DNA of 64,000 nucleotides from Hofstenia miamia (lineage: Eukaryota; Xenacoelomorpha; Acoela): contig SCFE01000099.1 in assembly GCA_004352715.1 (NCBI GenBank), positions 1,714,334 through 1,778,333 on the forward strand. Reading direction: 5' to 3'. The notes beneath the pieces were generated by a model that was given only the letters and a program-made list of their open reading frames with translations, was not told where the DNA came from and did not search any database. The stretch's first letter is position 1. Each line of letters opens with the position of its first letter. The translations under genes and the position numbers were made by a program. This document shows positions 22,261 to 34,392 of this stretch, one piece after another.

Positions 22261-23073
22261 ACAGCAGCACATGACAGGGTAAAATCCCAAAGCAGAACCA
22301 TGCAATCAAGATTTCAACCTCTTGTTATTAGTGATAATAAAAGAATTGATGCAACTTACTGGCGCTTTTCCTTATTATGTATCCTAAATATAAATAATTA
22401 CATGATCCTGTATACATTTGAGCAACCAATGTGGCCTGCAGAAAGATAACAGTCGAAGGACCACAATTAATTAATATAAACAATGATATAATTAGTAGGG
22501 TGATCAGAGACACCTTGTATGTATAATAAGGTTTATTATTTTTATTACCATACAAGAATTTGAACCTAAATTAGATGGTTAACCTACTGTCAGCTATCCA
22601 GCTGTTTGATGACATTAGTTATAAAGTGAATTGAATCAATACGAAAGCTAAATGGAAAAAAAACCCTATTCGCATACCTATCTTATAGACAAAATTTCGT
22701 AAGCAGGGCGTAACACTATTGCAGAAGCTAACAAATATTGCAGAATGCTGAAGGCAGCCACGTGAAGGCCGGTAAATGCACTGCGGGATCTCTGAATACT
22801 ACTCGTGTGCATGAACGTTTGCTTTCTTTTTTCATTCCAGAATCAAACCTTATACAAAAAGTAAAGATACATCCTGAACGATTTAATTTATCAAATTTTC
22901 TTTCTATGCAAGCTATTTTCATATTTCAATTGTACAAACAAACAACATGTACCTGTTTCTAGTTGATTCCTGTTCTTACAGTATAAAACTCGTCTGCCAT
23001 ATTCTACCCAATGCGTTATTAATTCAGCTAAGTGTTTCGGAGGATACTTTTTGTCTAGCGCTTTTGATGACAG
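22261..23073 (+). CDS. Unrecognised exons in the outer insertion
   Basis: Three candidate exons lie between the TIR element and the right end of the insertion. 22261-about 22448 opens after CATTTAG and contains SRTMQSRFQPLVISDNKRID. 22744-22860 lies between GCAG and AAA|GTAAAG and contains HVKAGKCTAGSLNTTRVHER. 22982-23073 lies between TTACAG and ACAG|GTACT and contains KTRLPYSTQCVINSAKCFGG. The last two join in phase 0 across a 121-base intron. No family is recognised. The gene continues past 23073 only into TRAF sequence, so it is truncated, probably captured or part of the outer mobile element. Confidence 0.45.
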
Positions 23074-23474
23074 GTACTATTACCATTTTATCACTTAGTT
23101 TACAAAAAGCAGAAAATTGATATAAAAGCATAATCAAAATTAATCAACTTTAATCATAAAAAGTATTCAATTTCTTTTCTTTTCTTATCACCTTCTTGGT
23201 GATTATGCCACACCACTGCATGGAAGAATAGTCTTAAGCACATTTTGTATCCATACCTACCACCAACTAGGAATGTGGGAGAGACTTGTCCATTATCATT
23301 AAAATTAATTTGGTTATATAGTGTTCTGAAATTGGTGATGGACCAAACTAGTTCACCATTTTCAGGTTCATTGGAATTTAAAGTTGAATTGTAATTTAAA
23401 CTAATTACTCTTGGAATATCATGAATAGATTTTTCAACTTCGGAAATTCTTTTCTCTAAAATTAAAATTTTACT

Positions 23475-25478
23475 CTAAAATCATTAATTGAAATATATCA
23501 AGTATGGGTTTATTTTGAGAGTACTACAAAATTTTATACATTGACACAGAAAGGTTTTCACATCCAATCGATAAAAAATTAACACTGCAAACCTCAATTC
23601 CTTTTCAATTCAATATAAAATAGTGAAAAGATTGAATCAATCCTTAATACTACACAAAAATTTTTACCAAAAATATCCAACACTGGTCAAAACGACCGGT
23701 AGTAATATAGTCTATAAAAAATGTAAAAGCAAAGTTAGCTTACAATTGCTTCATGCATATTTAGTGAAAAATACCCTACTTAATCCAATTGTATTCCATT
23801 TTGACAAACATGGGTGCCACAAAATCAGAAAATTACGTTCATCTGAATTATGTGTGTCAAGAAAAGAATTGTGTATTTAGATCCTTGTAAATCCATATTT
23901 TAAACAAAATTGATCTTTTTTAGAATAAATATACTGTATGAAAGAACAGCGATTTTTTAATTTATAAGTTTTATAGGCAGTGATGCAATTTGTTGCAAAA
24001 TCTTGAAAGATTTCTCGGACTACAGGAAATTTACAAGATTTTATCCGAGATGATCTAGTTGAGGTACAATCAAATCGAGGGAAGTTTAGTACACCAAAAT
24101 TGATTTCCTGATCCAATATATTTTTTAAGAGTAATACCAAATTCATTTTATCAAAGGGTATGAACTGGCTGACGCCTCAGTCCAAGAATACCTCTAAGAT
24201 ATGTAAGGCCAATAAATTATTCAATTTCACATACAGATAAGCCTGACGTTGGTTTTGAAGGGATGGATTTAACAAGGGCTTTGCTTTGAATTTTTCTTAT
24301 CATAATATCAGTAAAAATGATTCTACATGCAATAATCTGATTTTATAATTTTCGTTTTGTTTAACTTCTGGTAAGAACATAATGATATCATGTTGAACAG
24401 ATTTTCCAATATTCTATGCAGTATTTGCAGGTTGTTATTCTCACAATAGTGTTATTTTGCGTCTAACATAATGCTTTTTCGCTAAATTTCATTTATGTTT
24501 ATAATAAAAATTTCTAAAATGTAGTGCATCTACTAGCTTTAAAATAATGAAATAATGGAGACTGTAGGGAATCGATTTAAAATGTTGGCAAGCCTAAAAG
24601 TTTTGGACAAAAGTAGAATAAATTTATTCGGGAAATTTAATTGATAAAAAAACTTTTACTTGCTAAACTATGTAAAGTTTTCCTGTGATTCTAATAAATA
24701 AAGTAACAAAGATATATGTAAATATACATTGATATTTGAAAAAAATATTTGTATATCGTATAAAATTCCATATGAATTCCAATCAAGATATACATCTTTA
24801 ATTTTCATTTTTGAAAAATTTCAACAAAGTAATGCTTGCCTCCCATAGCCACTTGGCACTTATTGATAAACAACACGGCATACTGAAAATTGATGATAAC
24901 GATAGTTTTTCTCATACTAAGCATAAGCAAACAGCTCACCAGGTATTCTGATACAATAGTATAGTTTACATAACCAACTTTGCATAGTAAACAGTATTTT
25001 CTTAGACATGAAAGTTAAAGAATCAATTAACTTTTTCACTTAAGTAATATGAATTTTGAAAAAAAAATTTTAAAGGCTTGATGCTGAGGACGCATTTCTT
25101 AGATGGAGAAGCGGCAATAATATCAATTACAATCTCATAGTTTAGGTGGATGTCATTGGTTAGCAACAAACAAAGATCCGTCTTCTTCTTTGATTTTGAA
25201 AAGCAATAAAAACCGCCTAAAAAATTTCAGCTTCATCCCACCCCACTCCACGAATGTCTTAGAAATCCCCAACCACTGAGCAAACCTGCACCTTATGCTA
25301 TTGGTTGCATGGACATTTGTTTTTCATAATTAAGACTCGGAAATATTTTATTCTTACTAGAAAAACTTTGTATTTTTATACCTTTTGAAAAAAGCCACAA
25401 ACCTTATATATATTGAATGATTTTTAGATGCATATAGCAAAAATATTGTTTAGTTTGAAAAAAAACAATTCACTACTG
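23475..25478. other. Intron and flank of the second TRAF-like copy
   Basis: Matches 13151-14405 of the first copy in patches and adds copy-specific sequence (about 23560-24780). Short open frames at 23623-23880 and 23877-24146 overlap in opposite directions and show no domain. Nothing else is recognised. Confidence 0.5.
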
Positions 25479-25718
25479 CTAATAAAATATATTCAAAATG
25501 TTTTCAAAAAATAATTCATTTACAGGTTTTAGAGATATTCTTTTGGAGGAATCCAACTTAGAATACATATGAGTGAAATCATTTGTTAACACCTGTATAT
25601 ACTCTTCCAACTTCTGAATCTCTTTTGAAAACTTTTTGCAAAGCTGTTCAACATTCTGCAGCGATGCACCTTGAGGAACTAGACCATGTTTGCCTTGTTC
25701 TACAACCATCAAACACCT

Positions 25719-28484
25719 AATCACCTTACGTTATATGAACAGTTGTTAATTAATTATGTGGCCAGTTTAGAAATATCTTAAGAAGTAAACATTTTTGTTT
25801 AAATGTTTTAGTGAACATTCTGGCGGAGAACGTTTATTGGAAAATTGCAAATTTTGTGAATTATGAAAATATAATTTATATGTGCAAAGGTAAATTAGCT
25901 ATAGCGCCCTTGCGAATGTACAGATAAGCATTGAATTGCTAAACTGTATGAGTCGCATTTGGTTATTAATGCATACATTATTGCCATTTAATGCATATAA
26001 AAAATCAGGGGGACATGTTCGAATGTCCACCGTCAGGTTCTCAAAATTGATTTTGACTGGATAACTAAAAAAATGTCGGTAAAAATTCATTTTTGGTCAT
26101 GACTAAGACGTATCCCCTTCACCGAAAATCTTGCGTACGCCCATATTACTAATCATACAACAATGTATTATAATCATTTGCTATGTATGTGCGTGCGAAT
26201 GATTCAAATATAATTCTTGGTGTAATTGCATCATTATGAAATTATGTAAAATTTGAGGACTGCAGACATTACATTGCTTCAAGTAGTCTCAAAAAAACCA
26301 TTCACCAACTACCTTCAAACGGGATTATCTTTCATGCACTTTTTCATATAGATTTGACACAAATGCCACTTTCTGAAATGTGTTATTTTTTTAGTTATCA
26401 ATTTTTGGAATGGCTTCCCGGATTTTGTAGAGCATTTTCAAGCAACATATTACAAATGAATGAGGATGCCAATGGAGATGAGGATAAAAAAATTGGTTGT
26501 TTTCATGTATAGTTGCAACACGAAAAATATACATTATACTTAGATTGCCTTAACCATGATATAGACTTGCGGAACTGAAATCAATTTATAAAGGTGACTC
26601 CGCTCGACTGTTAAAAATACTAGAAGATAATAAGCAACGCTGGCTTTAATATTAACCAAAACCAAATAGAATATATTAATAAAACACAGAATTTTCAATT
26701 TTTTGCATAAATTCCAAAATATTTAATCATCTTTGTTATGTATTCCACTTTCTATAACGTAGGCAAATTGCTTGCAGTTATTTCAAGAAATTAAGATAGA
26801 TTATTAGTTTATTAGACATTTATTTGCAAGAATTGGAATGATTTTTATATAATTTGATATTTTATATAATATTATTTTTCTCTAAGTCAAACATATTGCC
26901 TACAGTCAAGCTGATGTGTATCATGAAAACTCAACAGTAAGAAATCTAACATTGTAATGAGCAGAAAATTGCATACTTCATTAAATGTATTTGTAAATAA
27001 CTTTCAAAAATGCATTAATAATTTAAATTTAAATTAACTATTGTGATTTTGATATAATTTAATTAAATAATTCTAAAAGCTACATAAAAATCTACTACCT
27101 TACTAATTTTCAAGTGTTACTAACTCAATCCTAAAATTTGCATAATTTTTTTTTAATTAATTTGAACATGTTATTTATAATAAATTTATGTTCCTATATT
27201 TGTTTTGCAAAAGTTAAATATGTTTCACTAAATATCAAGTACATACGTATTTTTGCATGAAAATAAAAGGTATCTTACATAATTTTTTCAATAATTTAAT
27301 GATTATTGTTTTATTAAAAAAATGCTTTAATATCATTAAAGACACTTCAATTAAATTCATTTTTTAAACTATTTTAATGAAAATTGAATTTTCTTAAAAT
27401 TTTGTAAAGAAATTTCATCTAAGAAATTAAGGGCATTCACCCATGCAAACAAGTCACTGAAACAGACTGATTACAATAAGTTAAGTAAACACATGACCAA
27501 TTTGTATTTCGAAATTGAAAACCTCAAAATGGATGAAATTTTCCACGATGATTTCAAATTTTTTAATATTCTTATAATAATTTTAGTAGCTTTTTAGGTA
27601 GTTTTAAATAATTCACTGTGCAATTTCGATTCAAATTAAGAATTTTATCCCGTCTTTTATTGTAGAATATAAGTTGTGACAAGAATGAAATCTGCAATGT
27701 CTTTATTTACTTCTCAGCAAAAATGCTTTATTGTGCACATAATTCAAATTAATTTTTTTTTCATTAAAGTGGCTCTGCCATAATGAAGAATCTAGCATTA
27801 TGCTAATAAAAGTTGTGACAAAAATGAAATCTGCAATATCTTTGTTTACTTCTCAGCAAAAATATTACCAAAGTGTTAGAACAAAAAGTAATCTTCAATA
27901 ATAATTATAAAAAAAATGTAATATAAAACTATTAATGAGGTAAAATTAATTTGTATTTAAAGCAAACGCCTGTGCACAGTGAATTAAATTCGCAATAGGC
28001 TATATATTAAAATGACGAATTTATTGCGAAATATTACAACACGAAATTTATTCTCAAGATATAGTAAACAGTCTTAACTAATATAACAATATGTTTGTAG
28101 TGTTTCTCCAATTACATCCTTAAAAATATATCGTATTTTAGCTTTGTTTGCGTGCAAAAATATTGAAGTGCATCATTATATTTTTTGCTAAATACTATCA
28201 AAAATGTCATAGAACAATATTTCTAAAAAATATTTACTTCAATTTTATGGAATTTTAATGTTTTTCAATTTTCTCTAAACTTTAGTATTAATAAAATTGT
28301 CGGTCTATGTAAATGAAATTTCATCATAAAAGAAAATATGATTAAGATATTGCAATTATAACTTTCAAACAAATACATGAAATTGCAGAATATTTTTTAT
28401 CTATGCCATACTAGAGGGAAATTTTTATATTGAATGTTTTACTGACAGGTGCCATAGATTTCTAAAATGTGAACATGACACAAA
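25719..28484. other. Flank of the second TRAF-like copy
   Basis: Duplicate of about 14600-16900, including the decayed CAGTGGCGTACGC MITE at about 26000-26152. A 60-base segment at 27661-27725 is repeated, diverged, at 27808-27866. No gene seen. Confidence 0.55.
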
Positions 28485-28685
28485 TCCCAAGCAACAAGAA
28501 TTTATGGCCATTGATGATCCATTATTATTTCCATTTTCAGACATTATTGGCATTTAACCGCTGAGCCATTGTTTTCATGATTAACTATTTTTTTAACTTT
28601 TTATCATTGGGCCATTAATTGCTTAGTGCCAAAAATGGAAGCAATAATGGACCATCAATATTCCATGAATCCTTGTTGCTATCTT
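28485..28685. mobile_element. Short relative of the CCCAAGTAACA element
   Basis: The left end TCCCAAGCAACAAGAATT and the inverted right end AGCAACAAGGATT form imperfect terminal repeats. The interior has the same CCATTATT and TTGGC word composition. About 200 bases, no coding. Confidence 0.5.
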
Positions 28686-30289
28686 ACTTCAGCAATTGAA
28701 ACAATTACAATAACGGGACTGATTATTTGCAAATAGAAACCGCGGGAAGCATGACTTAAGAAAATCATGTTTCCTTAACCCTTTGAAGCCCACAAGGAAA
28801 CTGAAGCTGCTTTAGTAGGAAAAGGGAAATATTTACACTAAAGAGATGGTAGAGAGAACCTATTGCCGAAATTGAAATATGAAATGCATTTATGATGCTA
28901 CACTAGGTTAGTACATATATGTACTTCCTGACCTTAAGGAGGCTATTAATGATTGCCAAAAACGAATGGAAAAAAACTAGTATATATATAATATTTTTCG
29001 CACATATTGGGTGAAAATTGCCATTTCAACCATATGCTTCTTTAAATTATATGGATTTCCCAATCATTGATGAGATTGGTCAATCAGTAATATCATGTTC
29101 AAGCAGAAAAGACAAAATGTTTGAGGAATTATTAGCAATTTGACTAAACTTTAAAAATATATGAACTTGCCATTAACAAAATGAGAGCAGTTTGGAAAAC
29201 AGGTTTGATTTGATTGGAACTTATATGTACCACCGAGCTTCAAGGATTTAGCAACTTCCTTTCAAAAAAATGGTTGGCAAATGCATTGTTGCTGAATTCA
29301 GAAGTGGTTTTCATAATGAAGGGTATATTAGTATGCATGCATTTTCTCAAACACCTGTTTCATTGTGGAACATAGAGAACTAAGAAAATAATTGGAAGTG
29401 GATTCCTAAAACTTAATATGCTAGAAAAATACAATTCCTACAATGTTAATCAATGTGCCACACTACCTTTCTAAAGAACTGCGACTGCCACATAGTACTT
29501 CATCATCATCAGGTACAAATTACAATATTATCAATATTTTATAAACTTAAACATCATTCATATTTATTTTACTTTACCAAGTTATTCATCATTTTAGTGC
29601 ATTATTTTAGTTAATGGCATCCAGTTGGAATGACGTCATAAAATATAAAAAATTCTAAACCTAACAAAACTCCTTCACTCAAATCTTAAAAAATTGCAAA
29701 AATTTAATCAACATGATGAAATGCAATGCAATATCATTGGTTGGAGATAAAGCTCAGGGTTAAGAACTGGGTCTCCTAAAATAATTGGAAAAAGGTCTAG
29801 CCATGTTGAAATATTCAATGAAATATCAAATTAAAACTGAGCTGAAGATTTTCTAAGTTTTATATTGCAGGAAACAGGTTGTTATAAAATTATTTAAAAA
29901 TGAATAGGGAGAATTTAAAACAATTTAAGTAAAATTTAAAAAACAATTTATTGTAATATGTGCATTATTTATAAATATTTTTACTGAAATATTTTGTACG
30001 GATTAAACTTTACTGATATTTGGGCTTGTTGTTTTATTAAATGTAGACGTCATATTAAAGAAATTTTTTCAAATATTTGATCATATTTAATTGCCACATT
30101 GTCAAAAATTCATGTATTATGAATGTACTTTGTATCAAATGTTTAATAAATTAGACGCACAATACTGATATTGAATGCAACTAACAGAGTAGTGAATGCC
30201 AAAAAAGAGAGTGTGAAAATCTAGGGGAAAAGAATGATATCAAATATACAAATGATTGAAAAGAGCATTAACATAATACAATAGGAAGA
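28686..30289. other. No gene seen
   Basis: AT-rich. Scattered short frames contain stops every few codons and no motif is recognised. Parts may be decayed leader or gag of the element that follows. Confidence 0.5.
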
Positions 30290-31398
30290 AGAAGAATACA
30301 AAATACCAAAAATTGATGAACAAGAATATGAACACCTAAATGAAAAGGAAAGAAGAGTTTTACAGATGGTTTTGCGGAAACTAAGAAAGATCTTTAACTA
30401 TGGTGAAATCATAGTTGGGCAGGCAGTTTGAGACACACACAAAATCATCACTATGATGGAACAACCCATATGACTACCATGACAGCAAGTTCCTAAGAAC
30501 CTCAAAGAAAATTACAACAAAATCCTTAATGAAATGATAGACAACAAAATAATCATACCAAGCAAAAGCCCAAACACAGCCCTCAATATTTTTGTTAAAC
30601 AAGGAAGAAAATATTGATTATGCATAGATTGTGGGAAGCTCAATGACGTTATGAAGAAAGAAAATAGCCATTAGCTACTTTCAAAGGTACTGATGGAATT
30701 TAAATAAAATGTACTACTGTATGTTGAAGGAAAAACAATGAGAATTGCAGTACCACAGTATTTTAAATGAGAGTGAATAAGAAAATCACACGAAAAAGGT
30801 CATATTGCTATTATACCAACAGAAAGATTTATAACATTTCCAGTTGGAAAAGCAGTGGAAGAAATAAACACTGTGTTTATTAAATAACAAAGCACACTTC
30901 TCGATACAAACAGAACCATTAGAAACAATAATTGCAACAGCGCCAATCTATATATTACATGCTGATTTTAAGAAATTGTCTCAAGATGATGAGGGATACC
31001 AATAAATACTGGTGATAATTCATAATTTCATTTAATACACGATAATGATACAAATGGAGACAACCACAGTAAAAGCAGTAAAAAATATTAAAACAGTGGA
31101 TTTTAAAATTCAGACCAATGGAAATCCTAATCTCAGATATGGTAGTACAATTCAAAAGCAAAGTGTTTGATGAATTGACAAAACTGCTTCTTGAATTTAT
31201 GAATGAGAGAACAACCAGGCATCATCCACAGGCCAACAGAGCAGTTAAATTACTAAATAGAAGGATGATAAAATTGATTAAAGCAATAACATCTAGAGTT
31301 GGAGGAAGACATTGGAGAGAAGTATTGGAAATGGTCGAATATTTCTATAATACATCAGTGCATTTAACTACTGGAATGACACTGTTTAGGTCGCAAAT

Positions 31399-31400
<2 letters not shown>
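30290..31400 (+). mobile_element. Degenerate Ty3/gypsy pol fragment (RT start and integrase)
   Basis: 30290-30710 encodes, with stops, the region leading into and starting a Ty3/gypsy reverse transcriptase: ERRVLQMVLRKLRKIFNYG, VPKNLKENYNKILNEMIDNK, IIIPSKSP, then LCIDCGKLNDV. The RT catalytic core and RNase H are absent. 31118-31400 encodes an integrase core piece, with LISDMVVQFKSKVFDEL (catalytic Asp, usual DNG changed to DMV) and HHPQANRAVKLLNRRM. A possible zinc-finger region (HEKGHIA) lies near 30795. No LTRs are found. The element is a relic. Confidence 0.85.

Positions 31401-31401
<1 letters not shown>

Positions 31402-31443
<42 letters not shown>
31402..31443. repeat. (TA)n microsatellite
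   Basis: Uninterrupted TA run that ends the integrase fragment. Confidence 0.95.
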
Positions 31444-31444
<1 letters not shown>

Positions 31445-31449
31445 TACAT

Positions 31450-33540
31450 TGTATATATAATTATGTAAATCATGTACCTAATGTGATCTCACATTTAGTC
31501 AAGATAAACAAGATTGAGTGCTTAAATGCCTTTTAGCACAAGGGGTTTTACTGGCGTTTTCTTAGCGTTCTAGTGGCGGTATTAATTTGTCATCTTTGTT
31601 GCGTTTGATGTTTCACGTAACGAGATCTTTTTTGCAAACTGAGTATGCGAATTACTTAGGGAGGTTAGATGTGCGATTCTACTTAAAGTTATTTTTTCAT
31701 TTTGAGGCAAGTATCAATATTTCAAGGCAAAAAATTTCACTGTAAATTTTGAAATTCTCATTGTGCTATCCTTCTCAGCATATATTTAACTAGATTTCAA
31801 TTAGACTGACTAAAATTTTAAGAACCTTGAATTTGTATGTTTTACTTTATAAACATGTACTTATTATTAAGAATTTTTATAGAAATCAATTCTTGGAAAC
31901 CAAAAATGAAAAATCAAATTATATTTTTGTCGTTAGTTGGATATCCTTTATTATTTTCCTAAGTATTTCAGATTATATCGCTCTAAACAGTAATTGAACT
32001 CTTTAGGCCTTGTTATAATTTTAGATGCGACATTATTGCATGAAAAATTTCTAAAAAAATTGTAGTGCATATATAAATTTTGGCAGTCATGTTCTTGTAT
32101 TATTTGAACAAGTACTATATTTTCCGTTAAATATCTTTGTAATGCTCGTTGTTTCATACTTTTATAAACTCATTTTCATCAGATTATATTGCTGTTATTG
32201 TTATCATCAATGAAGAAGTTGAACACAATTAACAATTACTAATTGCTAAGTGTGTTGTTTTGAAATGCTGCATCTGTTTTGATTACCTAAACATACTTTT
32301 AGAAAGATGTTTAAAAACGTGGATATACGGAATATATTCTAATAGATTCACTGGGCAGTTTAGATATATAAAATTAAATTTATTCACTGCAAACATTTGG
32401 TTATTTTAAATGGATATATTTAGTCTATTTCAAAGTTTCCAAATAAGCTTCAATGGAAATTTTCAAAAATGATGTAAATGTTTGTGGATTGTATTAAATC
32501 CTCCTATTTAATAAGAGATTTTTCAAAGTATCCCGAGTTCTCTGTGGATTTGCATGAGCTTGCGTAGTTAGGACCATGCTTATAATTGAGTAAAGCTTTT
32601 TCATGCTGACACATTTTTGTGAATAGGAATATAATTGGTGAATTTTATATTTAATTACATATTGGTATTGGTGATATTGAATTTAGATTTGCATTCACAA
32701 CGTTCCTATTTTTGGAATAGATCAAAGTAAGTTATAATTAGATAGTAAATTTCTCAAATTGGGCAACATGCTAAAACATTTACATCACAATTATTCAAAA
32801 TTATCATTTAATATGTATTCATTCAGCCTCTGTTACAAATTTATAATCCTTAATATCAAAAATGTTCTATAATAGTATAAAATATGTTTGCTCCACCTCA
32901 CTTGCATGGACAAGCATGCTGAAAACAATGCTAAACCATGATAATACATGTATTAAATTAAATAATGAAATTTCGTAGAAAATTACTAAATTTGCACAAA
33001 CGAGATAAGATTTCCTAACTAGATTCGCAGTAGTTATGCTAAAATCCTTTGATAAGTTTAACTGAAATTTCATAAGTTTAGAATTTCAGAGTTCAGGACA
33101 CTCATTGTTGGTGCATGCTAAATTTTAAATTTTCAGCATATATACCTTCCATCCACGTCAAATTAAATTATTTACACAGGGAAATTCGTTTTTGATTATT
33201 TCTGAAAAATGCCATAATATCAGCAATTATGTTTGATTTTAGTATGATACAGTATTAAAATACAATTTTTTATTGTATACATTTTTTTAACTTCATAAAT
33301 CTATTATAATTACAATCATTCAAAATCATCTACACATTTACAAAATCAAATGTTTTGTTACTATTAACACTAAATTTATAAAATTAATCATGGATACAAA
33401 ACTATTCAATTCATAATTACATTTTAAAATGATTAAGAAAAATAATCAACAAATTCACACAATTAAATTAATATGATTTACAGCATTCTTTATTTCGATC
33501 TATTGATGAGGATCTAGATATCTTGCTAGGATCATATTAG
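31450..33540. other. No gene seen
   Basis: AT-rich sequence. Short open frames at 31951-32157 and 32867-33073 (minus) have no domain or splice context. Confidence 0.55.
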
Positions 33541-33552
33541 CATTACCTCGCA

Positions 33553-33936
33553 TTAGCGCAATTGAAATAGATTGCAAAATTTAAAAGGAGCAATAGTCAC
33601 ATCTCTATTGTGAATTTTCCGCGATTCAGCAAGGAGGGTCAGCTTCCGAAAAGTCTTAATTGAGATAGCTGAGAAGCCCCTTAGTGTTTCTAAAGCCAAG
33701 GGCACAAATGTATAACCTTCAGATTCCCAATTATTAAAGTGTTTTGAAAATTTGCGATCTTCGCCTACTCCTAGATACCAGCCTGAATTGGATGCCGCAT
33801 TTGAAATGTTTGACATTTGCAGGGGTGAGATAACAATCAAGCCTAGTGCAGCTGGTTTGCCTGCAGACCAAACAGGAATGAAAACATCTCCAGGTTTAAA
33901 TGATACAATATTTGGTGGGATGTTTTCAGTTATCAA
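33553..33936 (-). pseudogene. Fragment of a retroelement-associated C-terminal domain
   Basis: The 127-residue open frame contains KPGDVFIPVWSAGKPAAL, ISPLQ, GEDRKFSKHFNNWESEGYTF and VPLALETLRGF. This pattern resembles a domain I recall at the C-terminus of reverse-transcriptase-bearing ORFs in corals, sponges and amphioxus (PxDVxxPxWxxGKPAALD, then ERK, then PLxVETxGGW), possibly of the PD-(D/E)XK nuclease type. The acidic residue expected after PAAL is glycine here, which would inactivate a nuclease. No RT is seen upstream. The family is recalled from memory and was not searched. Confidence 0.5.
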
Positions 33937-34392
33937 TAATTAAATTTAATTGATTAGGTTTTATGAAAAAAGCGAGTGAAATTTTGGGTTTCATCATTGC
34001 ACACGTTAATGATTTTAAGAATGATATTGAAAGAATTCAAATTGCAAAATAAAACAAAGTAGATCATGAAAAATCTACTCATTTTGACAAAAAATATTTG
34101 GAGGTATTAAAATGTTTTCTTGTGTTGTTAATATAAAATCTTGATTGCACAATTACTGTTTTCACATCATTTTAAGGCCTGATATTTTTTTATTTCTGAA
34201 TAGGCATTAATTGCAATACCATCAACTGTTAGGTATCTTTTACAAGTATGACTACTATTATCCTATAAAAAGTATGATGAATTAATTGGTAGCAATCAAT
34301 TGAGAATTTATTTTGATGTTCATTTGGAAGTAACGTTTGAGTAGATATACTTGGAAAAAACTCTTTTTTGTGGTCATAAATATGACCCAAAT

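Larger units (their letters stand above)
17281..23212. mobile_element. Insertion splitting the second TRAF-like copy
   Basis: The TRAF exon is interrupted after ACTGCA (17275-17280) and resumes with ACTGCA at 23213, giving a likely 6-bp target duplication. The outer ends show no inverted repeat. A short hairpin (TCACCTTCTTGGTGA) lies just inside the right end. The insert contains the 4.8-kb TIR element at 17381-22184 and, to its right, unrecognised plus-strand exons. The outer insertion type is unknown. Confidence 0.6.
16963..25718 (-). pseudogene. Second TRAF-like copy, split by a 5.9-kb insertion
   Basis: Parts in coding order are the coiled-coil exon at about 25718-25515, the first half of the MATH exon at about 23474-23213, and the second half at about 17280-16963. 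The coil and the N-terminal MATH half (NGELVWSITNFRTLYNQ, SPTFLVGGRYGYKMCLRLFF) remain open. Several things kill it. The donor after the coil exon is changed from GAA|GTATTT to GAATTATTT. The MATH exon is cut between 17280 and 23213. A one-base loss near 17105 shifts frame before the C-terminus. Intron and flanks match the first copy, so this is a tandem DNA duplication and not a retrocopy. Confidence 0.85.

Noticed and set aside
17281-23212. Polinton/Maverick suggested by the 6-bp target duplication
   Set aside because: No long terminal inverted repeats, no polymerase B, integrase or capsid genes, and too short.
23160-23215. Terminal hairpin TCACCTTCTTGGTGA considered as a Helitron 3' end
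   Set aside because: No CTRR terminus after the hairpin, no TC start at the left end, and the flanks show a 6-bp duplication, which Helitrons do not make.
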